Below are positions 34,867 through 44,160 of a stretch of DNA of 64,000 nucleotides, one piece after another (within the stretch, counting starts at the first letter, position 1; each line of letters starts with the position of its first letter). A program made the position numbers and the translations under genes. This DNA is from JABFWF01 sp035539135 (GTDB taxonomy: Bacteria; Pseudomonadota; Gammaproteobacteria; Xanthomonadales; Xanthomonadaceae), in contig DATLJD010000008.1 in the NCBI GenBank assembly GCA_035539135.1, positions 1 to 64,000 on the forward strand, in the 5' to 3' direction. A model generated the notes under the pieces. The model was not told where the DNA came from and ran no database searches. It worked only from the letters and a program-made list of their open reading frames with translations.

Positions 34867-37129
34867 GCGCCCGCCGCAACCGGGCGTGATCGTCAACGAC
34901 GTGACCCGGCTCAACCCGGTGCCGGCGTGGGCGGTCGCGGTGCCGGCCACGGTCGCGGAGGTGCAGGACGCGGTACGCCGCGCGGACGGCCCGATCTCGG
35001 TCGGCGGCGGCCACTTCAGCATGGGCGGGCAGACCGCGAGCCCCGGCAGCCTGCACCTGGACATGCGCCGGCTGAACCGGGTGCTGGCCTTCCATCCGGA
35101 GGCGCGCACGATCCGGGTGCAGGCCGGCATCCGCTGGTGCGACATCCAGCGCTTCGTGGATCCGCACGACCTGTCGGTGCGGATCATGCAGACCTACGCC
35201 AACTTCACCGTCGGCGGTTCGCTGAGCGTCAACGTGCACGGCCGTTACGTCGGCCTCGGGCCGCTGATCCTGTCGGTGAACGCGATCCGGCTGGTGCTGG
35301 CCGACGGCTCGCTGCTGGACGCGTCGCCGCGGGAGAACGCCGAGGTGTTTTACGGCGCGATCGGCGGCTACGGCGGTCTCGGCGTGATCGTCGAGGCGGA
35401 ACTGCAGCTGGAGCGCAACGTGCGCGTGCGCCGCGACCACCGCTGCCTGGCCACGGCCGACTACGCGCGCTGGTTCCGCGACCAGGTGCGCGACGACCCG
35501 GCCGCGGTCTTCCACAACGCCGACCTGTACCCGCCGCACTACCGGCGCGCGCGCGCCGTGACCTGGCGCGCGACCGACGCCGCGCCGACCGTGCCGCACC
35601 GCCTGCAGCCGATGCGCCGGCACTTCCCGCTGCACCGCTATTTCTTCTGGGCGTTCACCGAAACCCTGAGCGGCAAGTGGCGGCGCGAGCGGATCGTGGA
35701 TCCGCTGCTGTACCTGTCGCGGCCGGTGCACTGGCGCAACTACGAGGCCGGCTACGACGTCGCCGAGCTGGAACCGGCGTCGCGCCGGCACAGCACCTAC
35801 GTGCTGCAGGAATACTTCATCCCGGTCGGCCGCTTCGACGAATTCGTGCCGAGGATGGCGGAAATCCTGCGCCGGCACCGGGTCAACGTGGTCAACATCT
35901 CGGTGCGCCACGCGCTGCCGGATCCGGGTTCGCTGCTGGCGTGGGCGCGCGAGGAGGTGTTCGCGTTCGTGCTGTACCACAAGCAGCGCACCCGCGAGAA
36001 CGCGAAGGCGCGGGTCGCGGTGTGGACCCGCGAGCTGGTCGAGGCCGCGCTCGCCTGCGGCGGCACCTGGTACCTGCCCTACCAGCCGCACGCCACCCGC
36101 GAACAGTTCCACCGCGGCTACCCGCGGGCGCGCGAACTGTTCGCGCTCAAGCGCCACCTGGACCCGCACTACCGCTGGCGCAACGCGCTGTGGGACACCT
36201 ACTACGCCCCCGAACTCGAACAGGCCGGCGCGGCCGCCGCCCAAGGACTCCCGATGAACCTCGCATCCGCCGCGCCGGCGCCCGGCGACTTCCACGCCGT
36301 GTACGGCGACACCCGCGGCAACGACGACTTCTACCGCTTCCTGCAGAACATCTACCGGCTGTACCCGGAGGACCGCTTCCACGTCCTGATCCGCGACGCG
36401 GTCCGCGAACACGGCGACGACGAGGCGGTCTACCGCGCGCTGCAGGCGCGGCTGCCGTCGATCAAGCCGTTCCTGTCCGAGCTGACCTACGCGGTGCCGT
36501 CGCTCATCAAGCAGAAGCGCGAGATGTCGCGGCAGACGTTGCAGCTGCTGGGCGGGCGCCGGCGCGTCGACGGTTACCTCGAGATCGGCAGCACCGGCCG
36601 CTACGTGAGCGACCTGCGCCGCCACCTCGACCTGCGCGGCGAACTGGTGCTGGTCAACGACGTCGCGCCGACCAATTCGCCGGTCGACATCGTCGAACGC
36701 GGCCGCCTGCGCAAGCTCGGCCGCTTCGTGCCGCTGGACGACTACGTGCCGATCGCGCCGCAAGCGGTGGCCGACGGCGCGATCGAACTGGCCACCTGCT
36801 ACATCGGCCTGCACCACGCGCCGCTCGACCGGCTGGACGCCTTCGTCGCCTCGCTGGCGCGGGTGGTCCGGCCCGGCGGCCTGCTGGTGCTGCGCGACCA
36901 CGACGTCACCGACGCCTACATGCGCGCGCTGGTCTCGCTCGCGCACGCGGTGTTCAACGCCGGCCTCGGCGTGCCGTGGGAGACCAACGCGCGCGAGCTG
37001 CGCCACTTCCGCACGATCGACGCCTGGGTGGAGCTGCTGGCGGGGCATGGTTTCGTCGCCGAGGGCCCGCGCCTGCTGCAGGACCACGACCCCACCCGCA
37101 ACACGCTGCTGTGCTTCCGCCGCGCATGA
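34853..37129 (+). CDS. FAD-linked oxidase / SAM methyltransferase fusion
   Basis: A 758-aa two-domain protein. Residues about 15-200 are an FAD-binding PCMH-type domain (ISVGGGHFSMGGQ, TVGGSLSVNVHGRY, GAIGGYGGLG), followed to about 455 by a sugar-oxidase-like C-terminal cap resembling the aldonolactone oxidase/DprE1 class. A linker (about 460-480) leads to a second half with a class I methyltransferase fold: YLEIGSTGRY (motif I, Glu577), the ELATCYIGLHHAP region, and ARVVRPGGLLVLRDHDV. I cannot name the substrate. The start overlaps the DUF805 gene and the stop overlaps the next start as ATGA. Confidence 0.8.
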   Translation: MNRPERPPQPGVIVNDVTRLNPVPAWAVAVPATVAEVQDAVRRADGPISVGGGHFSMGGQTASPGSLHLDMRRLNRVLAFHPEARTIRVQAGIRWCDIQRFVDPHDLSVRIMQTYANFTVGGSLSVNVHGRYVGLGPLILSVNAIRLVLADGSLLDASPRENAEVFYGAIGGYGGLGVIVEAELQLERNVRVRRDHRCLATADYARWFRDQVRDDPAAVFHNADLYPPHYRRARAVTWRATDAAPTVPHRLQPMRRHFPLHRYFFWAFTETLSGKWRRERIVDPLLYLSRPVHWRNYEAGYDVAELEPASRRHSTYVLQEYFIPVGRFDEFVPRMAEILRRHRVNVVNISVRHALPDPGSLLAWAREEVFAFVLYHKQRTRENAKARVAVWTRELVEAALACGGTWYLPYQPHATREQFHRGYPRARELFALKRHLDPHYRWRNALWDTYYAPELEQAGAAAAQGLPMNLASAAPAPGDFHAVYGDTRGNDDFYRFLQNIYRLYPEDRFHVLIRDAVREHGDDEAVYRALQARLPSIKPFLSELTYAVPSLIKQKREMSRQTLQLLGGRRRVDGYLEIGSTGRYVSDLRRHLDLRGELVLVNDVAPTNSPVDIVERGRLRKLGRFVPLDDYVPIAPQAVADGAIELATCYIGLHHAPLDRLDAFVASLARVVRPGGLLVLRDHDVTDAYMRALVSLAHAVFNAGLGVPWETNARELRHFRTIDAWVELLAGHGFVAEGPRLLQDHDPTRNTLLCFRRA

Positions 37130-38151
37130 ACCTGGCGCAGCGGTTGCGCGTCGCCGGCGCCGCCGCGCTGCTGGCGTTCGCCTGCGGCGGCGCGCTGGCG
37201 GCGGGCCTGCGCGTGCCCGAGGCCGAGCGCCGCACGCCCGACCAGACCTACCTGACGTTCCCCGAGTGGTTCCTGGTCTTCAGCCCGGACGAATACGCCG
37301 ACCAGCTGCAGGCGCGGCGGCGGGCGAGCGAATTCCCGTTCTTCGGCCACGTCGCCCAGTTCTGGGGCGCCTACAGGCAGGTGATCGGGGCGACCCGTCG
37401 CCATCCGTTCAACGGCGAGTACCACACGATGATCGTCGTGATCGGCGTGAGCACGACGGTCGAATACGCGATCAAGGGCGCCTACGAGACCCTGGTCGGC
37501 CGCCTGACCGAACTGGCCGCGCCCGGCAACGACACGCCCGAGGACCGGCTCGCCGCGCGCCAGGCGCGGGAGTACGTCGACTTCGTGCGGGTGCGGCCGT
37601 GGTACGAGTTCGACTTCGTGGCGCCGCTGCGCGAACTGTGGCGACAGCCCGCATGGGGACCGCATCCGCTGCGCAAGTGGGAACGCCGCTACCTGCTGAC
37701 CAGCGAATGGGCGGTCAAGGCCGGCTACGCGGCGCTGCTGCGCTGGGGCGCGCGATCGACCTTCCACGCGCCGGCGCCGACGACCTGGGCGGTGGTCGCG
37801 GGCCTGCCCGGCGCGCCGCCGGAGGGCATGCGTATCGCACGCCGCGACGGCGACCGCGCGCTGGCGGTGCTGCCGCGCTACCAGGGTTTCACCGACACGT
37901 CGCTGGCGCTGGCCCGGCGCGGCGCGCGCTTCGTCGAGATCGCCGGCAACCGCGGGCCGATCCTGGTCAGCGTGGTGGTGCCGGCGAACGAACCGGTTGC
38001 GGCGGGCGAACGCGTGCTGATCCGCCAGCCGATCCTCACCCGCCCCGGCCACGAGCGCCGCGTGCTCGAGCTGCCGGTCGCCGCGCTGTCCGCCCAGCTC
38101 GCCCGCGACGACGCGCGCGGGATCGCGATCGAGCACGTCTTCGATTACTGA
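37126..38151 (+). CDS. exported protein of unknown function
   Basis: I do not recognise this 341-aa family. The N-terminus is a signal peptide or anchor (RVAGAAALLAFACGGALAAG). The mature protein has YLTFPEWFLVFSPDEYA and HPFNGEYHTMIVVIGVSTTVEYAIKG, with many aromatic residues near residues 35-140. A helical middle (YVDFVRVRPWYEFDF) and a C-terminal beta-rich domain follow. It is coupled to the fusion gene by an ATGA overlap, so the product probably works in the same pathway at the envelope. Confidence 0.75.
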   Translation: MNLAQRLRVAGAAALLAFACGGALAAGLRVPEAERRTPDQTYLTFPEWFLVFSPDEYADQLQARRRASEFPFFGHVAQFWGAYRQVIGATRRHPFNGEYHTMIVVIGVSTTVEYAIKGAYETLVGRLTELAAPGNDTPEDRLAARQAREYVDFVRVRPWYEFDFVAPLRELWRQPAWGPHPLRKWERRYLLTSEWAVKAGYAALLRWGARSTFHAPAPTTWAVVAGLPGAPPEGMRIARRDGDRALAVLPRYQGFTDTSLALARRGARFVEIAGNRGPILVSVVVPANEPVAAGERVLIRQPILTRPGHERRVLELPVAALSAQLARDDARGIAIEHVFDY

Positions 38152-38222
38152 CACAAATCGCGCACCGGGCCGCCCGTGCCTGGGAGGGGGAAGGACAGCG
38201 GGCGACCCAGCCGCGAAAACCG

Positions 38223-41200
38223 TCAGGCCATGCGCGGGCCTTCGTCGCGGCGCACGCGGAACCAGGCCGCGTACAGCGCCGGCAGGAACAACAGCGTGAG
38301 CACCGTCGCCACCGTCAGCCCGCCCATGATCGCCACCGCCATCGGCCCGAAGAAGGCGCTGCGCGAGAGCGGGATCATCGCCAGGATCGCCGCCAGCGCG
38401 GTCAGCACGATCGGGCGGAAGCGGCGCACGGTCGCCTCGATCACGGCGGTCCAGCGGTCGTGGCCGGCGGCGATGTCCTGCTCGATCTGGTCGACCAGGA
38501 TCACCGCGTTGCGCATGATCATGCCGGCCAGCGCGATCGTGCCGAGCATCGCGACGAAGCCGAATGGCACCCGGAACACCAGCAGGAACAGGGTCACGCC
38601 GATCAGTCCCAGCGGCGCGGTCAGGAACACCAGCAGCGTGCGCGAGACGCTGCGCAACTGCAGCATCAGCAGGGTCAGCACCACGATCAGGAACAGCGGC
38701 ATGCCGGCCACGATCGAATTCTGCCCGCGCGCGGAGTCCTCGACCGTGCCGCCGGTCTCCAGCAGGTAGCCGGCCGGCAGCGACGCCCGGATCCCGTCCA
38801 GGGTCGGCGCGATCTGGCCGGTCACGCTGGGCGGCAGCGCGTCGTCACGGATGTCGGCGCGCACGGTCACCGTCGGCAGCCGGTTGCGGTGCCAGACGAT
38901 GCCTTCCTCGAAGCCCTGCTCCAGCCGCGCGACCTGCGCCAGCGGCACCGACTTGCCGCTGGCGGTCGGCACGGCGAGGCTGCCGAGCAGATCGAGGCGT
39001 TCGCGGTCGGCGTCGGAGCCGCGCAGCAGCATGCCGATCAGCTCGTTGCCCTCGCGGTAGGTGCTGACCTGCAGCCCGGACAGCGCGCCCGACAGGAAGT
39101 GCGCGACCTGCTCCGAGCTCACCCCGAGCGCGCGCGCGCGGTCCTGGTCGATCACCAGGCGCACGACCTTGCTCGGCTCGTCCCAGTCGAGGTTGACGTT
39201 GGTAACGTGCGGGTTGGCGCGCACCTTGTCCGCGACCTCACGCGCCAGCGCGCGCACCCGGTCGATGTGCTCGCCGGACACGCGGAACTGGATCGGGTAA
39301 CCGACCGGCGGCCCGTTCTCCAGCCGGGTCACGCGCAGCTGCAGTTGCGGGAATTGCGGGATCACCTCGTCGATCAGCCAGCTGCGCAGCGCCTCGCGCG
39401 ATGCGATGTCCTCCGCGCGCACCACGAACTGGGCGAAGTTGGTCGCCGGCAGCTGCTGGTCCAGTGGCAGGTAGAAGCGCGGCGAGCCGGTGCCGACGTA
39501 GGCGACGAAGTTGTCGATACCCTCGCGCTTCTTCAGCAGCGCCTCGAGCCGATGCGCCTGCGCCGCGGTGGCGCGCAGCGACGCGCCTTCGGCCAGCTCC
39601 ATGTCGACCATGAGCTCCGGCCGGGTCGAATCCGGGAAGAACTGCTGCGGCACGAAACGGAACAGCGCCAGCGAGGCGACCAGCGCGGCCACCGTCGCCG
39701 CGATCACCAGCCAGCGGTGCGCGAGGCACCAGCCGACCAGCGCGCGGAAGCGGCGGTAGAACGGCCGCTGGTAGGGATCGTGCGCGTGCGCGTCGCCGGC
39801 CGCATGGTCCGCCGGCGCGAGCGCGAAGGCGTACTGCGGCCAGCGGTCGGCCAGGCGCTCGCGCAAGGCGCGCCGGCGCGCGGCGAACGAGCCCGGCCGC
39901 GGCGGTTGCGGGTGCGCCAGGTCAGGCAACATGCGATCGCCGAGGTACGGGATGAACAGCACCGCCGCGATCCACGACACGCACAGCGCGATGGTCACCA
40001 CCTGGAACAGCGAACGCGTGTACTCGCCGGTGCTCGACGCCGCGGTCGCGATCGGCAGGAAGCCCGCGGCGGTCACCAGGGTGCCGGTCAGCATCGGGAA
40101 CGCCGTGCTCTCCCAGGCGAAGCTCGCCGCCTTCAGCCGCGAGTAGCCCTGCTCCATCTTGATCGCCATCATCTCGACCGCGATGATCGCGTCGTCCACC
40201 AGCAGGCCCAGCGCGAGCACCAGCGCGCCCAGCGACACCTTGTGCAGGCCGATGCCGAAGTAGTGCATCAGCGCGAAGGTCATCGCCAGCACCAGCGGGA
40301 TGCTGACCGCGACCACCAGGCCGGTGCGCAGGCCGAGCGAGAAGAAGCTCACCAGCAGCACGATCGCGACCGCCTCGGCCAGCACCCGCACGAACTCGCC
40401 GACCGATTCGCGCACCGCTTCGGGCTGGTCGCTGACCTTGCGCAGCTGCATGCCCGCGGGCAGGGTCTCCTGCAGGCGCGCGAATTCCGATTCCAGGGTG
40501 TCGCCCAGGCGCAGGATGTCGCCGCCGTCCTTCATCGCGACGGCGATGCCGATCGCGTCCTCGCCCATGAAGCGCATCCTCGGCGCGGCCGGGTCGCTGA
40601 AGCCGCGGTGCACGCGGGCGATGTCGCCGAGCCGGAAGGTGCGGTCGCCGGCGCGCACCGGGAACGCGCGGATCTGTTCGATCGAATGGAAGGCGCCGCC
40701 GACGCGCAGTTGCACGCGTTCGTCGCGGCCCTCGAAGAAGCCGGCCGGCACCACCGCGTTCTGCTGCTGCAGCGCCTGCTGCACCGCCACCAGCGGGATC
40801 CCGAGGGTCGCCAGCCTGGCGTTGTCGACCTCGATCCAGACCTTCTCGTCCTGCAGGCCGAGCAGTTCGATCTTGCCGACGTCCGGCACCCGCTGCAGCA
40901 CCAGCTCCAGCCGCTCGGCGTAGTCCTTGAGCACGGCGTAGTCGTAGCCGGCGCCGGTCAGCGCGTAGATGTTGCCGAAGGTGTCGCCGAACTCGTCGTT
41001 GAAGAACGGCCCGACCGTGCCCTCCGGCAGGGTGGCGCGGATGTCGCCGACCTTCTTGCGCGCCTGGTACCACAGCTCCGGCACGTCCTTCGACTTCATC
41101 GAATCGCGCGCCATGAAGATCACCTGCGATTCGCCCGGCCGCGAATACGAGCGAATGAACTCGTACTGGCCGGTGGTCATCAGCGCCTTCTCGACGCGGT

Positions 41201-41399
41201 CGGTGACCTGCGCCGCGACTTCCTCGGCGGTCGCGCCGGGCCACAACGTGCGCACGACCATCGCCTTGAAGGTGAAAGGCGGATCCTCGGACTGGGCGAG
41301 GTGGCGGTAGGACCAGGCGCCGACCAGCGCCAGCACCACCATCGCGTAGACCACCAGCGCGCGGTTGCGCAGGGCCCATTCGGACAGGTTGAAGCGCAT
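38223..41399 (-). CDS. RND efflux pump permease
   Basis: The 1058-aa inner-membrane subunit of a proton-driven resistance-nodulation-division pump. The N-terminal helix (RNRALVVYAMVVLALVGAW) is followed by a long periplasmic domain, then a cluster of helices with the proton-relay Asp pair in GLLVDDAIIAVE, and the second half repeats the arrangement (GMIMRNAVILVDQIE). The length fits HAE-1/YegN-like pumps. The start lies 3 nt after the adaptor stop. With the adaptor, the TetR gene and tolC nearby, it completes a tripartite system. Substrates are unknown. Confidence 0.95.
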   Translation of the reverse strand: MRFNLSEWALRNRALVVYAMVVLALVGAWSYRHLAQSEDPPFTFKAMVVRTLWPGATAEEVAAQVTDRVEKALMTTGQYEFIRSYSRPGESQVIFMARDSMKSKDVPELWYQARKKVGDIRATLPEGTVGPFFNDEFGDTFGNIYALTGAGYDYAVLKDYAERLELVLQRVPDVGKIELLGLQDEKVWIEVDNARLATLGIPLVAVQQALQQQNAVVPAGFFEGRDERVQLRVGGAFHSIEQIRAFPVRAGDRTFRLGDIARVHRGFSDPAAPRMRFMGEDAIGIAVAMKDGGDILRLGDTLESEFARLQETLPAGMQLRKVSDQPEAVRESVGEFVRVLAEAVAIVLLVSFFSLGLRTGLVVAVSIPLVLAMTFALMHYFGIGLHKVSLGALVLALGLLVDDAIIAVEMMAIKMEQGYSRLKAASFAWESTAFPMLTGTLVTAAGFLPIATAASSTGEYTRSLFQVVTIALCVSWIAAVLFIPYLGDRMLPDLAHPQPPRPGSFAARRRALRERLADRWPQYAFALAPADHAAGDAHAHDPYQRPFYRRFRALVGWCLAHRWLVIAATVAALVASLALFRFVPQQFFPDSTRPELMVDMELAEGASLRATAAQAHRLEALLKKREGIDNFVAYVGTGSPRFYLPLDQQLPATNFAQFVVRAEDIASREALRSWLIDEVIPQFPQLQLRVTRLENGPPVGYPIQFRVSGEHIDRVRALAREVADKVRANPHVTNVNLDWDEPSKVVRLVIDQDRARALGVSSEQVAHFLSGALSGLQVSTYREGNELIGMLLRGSDADRERLDLLGSLAVPTASGKSVPLAQVARLEQGFEEGIVWHRNRLPTVTVRADIRDDALPPSVTGQIAPTLDGIRASLPAGYLLETGGTVEDSARGQNSIVAGMPLFLIVVLTLLMLQLRSVSRTLLVFLTAPLGLIGVTLFLLVFRVPFGFVAMLGTIALAGMIMRNAVILVDQIEQDIAAGHDRWTAVIEATVRRFRPIVLTALAAILAMIPLSRSAFFGPMAVAIMGGLTVATVLTLLFLPALYAAWFRVRRDEGPRMA

Positions 41400-41402
41400 C
41401 GG

Positions 41403-42557
41403 TCAGCGCTCCGCGGCGGTGGCCGTCGCGGCGACCGGGCGATTCTCGCGGTCGACCGGGGCGACCAGCTGGCCCTCGCGCAGCAGGTGGCCGCCGGCGG
41501 CGACCACCCAGTCGCCGGCGCGCAGGCCGGACAGCACCGGCACCCGGTCCTCGTCCCAGCGGCCGAGCTTCACCGGCACGAGGTGCAGCTTGCGCGTGGC
41601 CGGATCGACCACCCACACCGCAGTCGCACCCCTGGCGCCGCGCTGGATCGCGGCCAGCGGCACGCTCAGGCCGCGTTCGCGCGCGGGGTCGGCGAGGAAG
41701 ACGCGCGCGCTCTGGCCGAGCGCGAGCGCGTCCGCATCCTCAAGGGTGGCGCGCGCGGCGTAGGTGCGGGTCTGCGGATCCGCCGCCGGCGCCAGTTCGC
41801 GAATGCGTCCGTCCAGCAGCCGGCCCGGCGTACTCCACAGCTCCACCCGGACCGGCTGGCCGACCGCGACCTCGTCGATCGCGCCTTCCGGCACCGCGAA
41901 GGCGACTTCGCGCCCGCCCTCGGCGGCCAGCACGTAGACCGGCTGGCCGGCGGCGACCACCTGCCCGGCCTCGGCCTGGCGCGCGGCGATCGCGCCGTCG
42001 CGCGGCGCGCGCAGTTCGGCGTAGCCGGCCTGGTTGCGGGCGACGTCCAGTTGCGCCTGCAGCGCGCGCACCTGGCCGCGCGCGGCCTGGGCGGCGGCGG
42101 TCTGCGCGTCGAGCGCGGAGCGGCTGACCAGTTGCTGGTCGGCGAGTTTGGCGAAGCGCGCGCGGTCGGCCTCGGCGCGCTGCAGTTCCGCCTGCGCGGC
42201 GGCCAGTTGCGCTTGCGCGGCCCGCGCCTGCAGGGCGAGGTCGCCCGGATCCAGTTCGGCCAGCACCTGGCCGCGGCGCACGCGGTCGCCGACGTCGGCC
42301 AGCCGCCGCACCAGCTTGCCGCCGACACGGAACGCGAGCGGGCTTTCCTCGCGGGCGCGGATTTCGCCGGCATAGGCGGCACCGGCCACGGCGGCGTCGG
42401 CCTCGGCCAGCGGGTGCGTCACCAGCACCGGGCGCGCCGGTTCGGCCGCCTCGTCGCCGGTGCCGCAGGCCGCCAGCAGACCGGCCATCGCCAGTGCCAG
42501 CAGCCTGCCCGCCATGACCATTCCTGCCCGCCTCTTCCCTGTGTCCGTGCGCGCCAT
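41403..42557 (-). CDS. RND efflux periplasmic adaptor lipoprotein
   Basis: A 384-aa membrane-fusion protein. The signal ends with a good lipobox (LLAAC, Cys31), so it is anchored in the inner membrane. The barrel-sandwich (GGKLVRRLADVGDRVRRGQVLAELD), an alpha-helical hairpin (about 100-180) rich in Ala/Gln heptads, and a C-terminal beta-barrel (AIQRGARGATAVWVVD) are in normal order. The ATG at 42557 was chosen for the GGAG 5 nt upstream and the basic n-region. It forms an operon with the permease. Confidence 0.92.
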   Translation of the reverse strand: MARTDTGKRRAGMVMAGRLLALAMAGLLAACGTGDEAAEPARPVLVTHPLAEADAAVAGAAYAGEIRAREESPLAFRVGGKLVRRLADVGDRVRRGQVLAELDPGDLALQARAAQAQLAAAQAELQRAEADRARFAKLADQQLVSRSALDAQTAAAQAARGQVRALQAQLDVARNQAGYAELRAPRDGAIAARQAEAGQVVAAGQPVYVLAAEGGREVAFAVPEGAIDEVAVGQPVRVELWSTPGRLLDGRIRELAPAADPQTRTYAARATLEDADALALGQSARVFLADPARERGLSVPLAAIQRGARGATAVWVVDPATRKLHLVPVKLGRWDEDRVPVLSGLRAGDWVVAAGGHLLREGQLVAPVDRENRPVAATATAAER

Positions 42558-42580
42558 GGCGGCTCCAAGCCAAACGGCCA

Positions 42581-42639
42581 ATTAGTAAACCGGCGGGTAT
42601 GGTATAAATAACGAACCGGGTAGTCTAGTATTTGACCCG
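42581..42639. promoter_or_regulatory. divergent promoter/operator region between pump and TetR genes
   Basis: This AT-richer stretch contains a direct repeat, AACCGGCGGGTA (42587-42598) and AACCGGGTA (42614-42622), around a TATAAA element (42603-42608). A second -10-like TAGTAT lies at 42626-42631, 8 nt from the TetR ATG. It is the obvious binding region for the adjacent TetR repressor. The exact operator half-sites are a guess. Confidence 0.5.
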
Positions 42640-43302
42640 ATGTATCCGACCCGCCCCAAATCCGCTCCGCGCAAGCCCGCCGGCCCCGCGGCGCCCGGCC
42701 GCCCGAAGGATCCGGAGAAGGGCTCGGCGATCCTGGAGACCGCCAAGCGCCTGTTCCTCGCCCAGGGCTACGAGGGCGTCAGCATGGACCAGATCGCCGC
42801 CGAGGCCGGCGTCTCCAAGCTCACCGTGTACAGCCACTTCGGCGACAAGGAGACCCTGTTCGCCGCCGCCGCCAAGGCCTGGTGCGAGCAGCAGTTGCCG
42901 ACCTCCCTGTTCGAGTCGCGCCCGGAAGTGCCGCTGCGCGAACGCCTGCTGCAGGTCGGCCGCGCCTTCTTCGCCATGGTCAGCGCGCCGGAGGCGATCG
43001 CCGGGCACCGCGTGCTGTGCTCGCCGCAGCTGGCCGAGTCGCCGGTCTCGCGCCTGTTCTGGGAAAGCGGCCCGATGCGCATCCAGGCCGCCTTCGCCGA
43101 GCTGCTGGCCAAGCGCGCCGCCGCCGGCGAACTCGAGGTGCCGGATCCCGCCCGCGCCTCGGCGCAGTTCTTCGCCCTGCTCAAGGGCGAGGCGCACGCG
43201 CAACTGGTGCTCGGCTGCTGCCGCGAACTGCCGCGGGCAGCGGCCGAGGCGCACGTCGTCGCGTCGGTGGACATGTTCCTGCGCGCCCATGCGCCGCGCT
43301 GA
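42640..43302 (+). CDS. TetR/AcrR family transcriptional regulator
   Basis: A 220-aa repressor-type protein. The N-terminal helix-turn-helix is clear at about 32-78 (ILETAKRLFLAQGYEGVSM, IAAEAGVSKLTVYSHFGDKETLF). The C-terminal ligand domain (ALLKGEAHAQLVLG) matches the TetR_C AefR-like type. A basic, Pro-rich N-terminal extension precedes it. It is divergent from the RND pump genes, which it most likely controls. No Shine-Dalgarno sequence is visible, and a -10-like element stands 8 nt before the ATG, so the mRNA may be leaderless. Confidence 0.9.
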   Translation: MYPTRPKSAPRKPAGPAAPGRPKDPEKGSAILETAKRLFLAQGYEGVSMDQIAAEAGVSKLTVYSHFGDKETLFAAAAKAWCEQQLPTSLFESRPEVPLRERLLQVGRAFFAMVSAPEAIAGHRVLCSPQLAESPVSRLFWESGPMRIQAAFAELLAKRAAAGELEVPDPARASAQFFALLKGEAHAQLVLGCCRELPRAAAEAHVVASVDMFLRAHAPR

Positions 43303-43405
43303 CGCACGCCGCCCGACCCGGCCATTGGGCCCACTGACTTCCGGCACTCAGTGCGGGTGTGCTACCACAGTCATCCTGTCCCCCGACGTCGGTGCCGGCG
43401 ACCGC

Positions 43406-43411
43406 TAGAAT
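43406..43411 (+). promoter_or_regulatory. candidate -10 element before the pcm-like gene
   Basis: TAGAAT within the string CGCTAGAATTGCCGG lies 30 nt before the pcm-like start, the same motif as at 19385. No good -35 is seen. Confidence 0.4.
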
Positions 43412-43441
43412 TGCCGGTTCCCCGACCGCGAACCCCACGCC

Positions 43442-44110
43442 ATGAACGCCAGCATCCGACTCGACTTCGACCAGGCCCGCGAGGCCATGGTGGAACAGCA
43501 GATCCGCCCCTGGGACGTGCTCGACACGCGCGTGCTGGAGGTGCTGGCGCAGCTGCCGCGCGAAGCCTTCGTGCCCGCCGCCTACCGCGCGCTGGCCTAT
43601 GCCGACCTCGCGCTGCCGCTGGGCAACGGCACGCAGACCCTCAAGCCGGTGCTCGAAGGCCGCATCCTGCAGGCGCTCGCGCCGCAGCCGCACGAAGCGG
43701 TGCTGCTGGCCGGCGCCGGCGGCGGCTACCTGGCCGCGTGCCTCGGGCGGCTCGCCCGCGAGGTGCTGGTGCTGGAGGCCGATCCCGGCCTCGCCGACGC
43801 CGCGCGCGCCAACCTCGCCGCGGCCGGGCTGGACGGCAATGTCCGCATCGAGCACGCCGATCCCCTGCACTGGCGCAGCGAGCGCCGCTTCGACGCCGCC
43901 TGCGTGACCGCCGCGGTCGACAGCGTGCCGCCGGCCTTCCTCGACTGGCTGGCTCCCGGTGGCCGCCTGTTCGTCGTGCGCGGCCGCGCGCCGGCGATGG
44001 AGGCGGTGCTGGTGCGCAACGAAGCGGGCGCTGCCCGCATCGAATCCCTGTTCGAAACCGAACTGCCCTACCTCGCCGGCGCCGCGCCGGCGCCCCACTT
44101 CCAGCTGTAA
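43442..44110 (+). CDS. protein-L-isoaspartate O-methyltransferase family protein
   Basis: A 222-aa protein of the PCMT family, which repairs isoaspartyl residues by methylation. It has AMVEQQIRPWDVLDTRVLEVL, typical of the family, LPLGNGTQTLKP, and a SAM site (LLAGAGGGYLAACLG, then EADPGLA). The usual motif I GTGSGY/T is altered to GAGGGY, and the canonical catalytic region is diverged, so repair activity is uncertain. It is in the position upstream of tolC seen in related genomes, 50 nt ahead. Confidence 0.82.
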   Translation: MNASIRLDFDQAREAMVEQQIRPWDVLDTRVLEVLAQLPREAFVPAAYRALAYADLALPLGNGTQTLKPVLEGRILQALAPQPHEAVLLAGAGGGYLAACLGRLAREVLVLEADPGLADAARANLAAAGLDGNVRIEHADPLHWRSERRFDAACVTAAVDSVPPAFLDWLAPGGRLFVVRGRAPAMEAVLVRNEAGAARIESLFETELPYLAGAAPAPHFQL

Positions 44111-44160
44111 GCGACCACGCACCCGCACGCGTTCGTGCGGGTTTCGACAAAGGACCCCGC

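Noticed and set aside
37047..42611. Very long plus-strand ORF antisense to the RND pump genes
   Set aside because: High GC makes stop codons rare in antisense frames. The translation is Arg/Ala/Gly-rich without any domain, and the minus strand holds clear pump genes.
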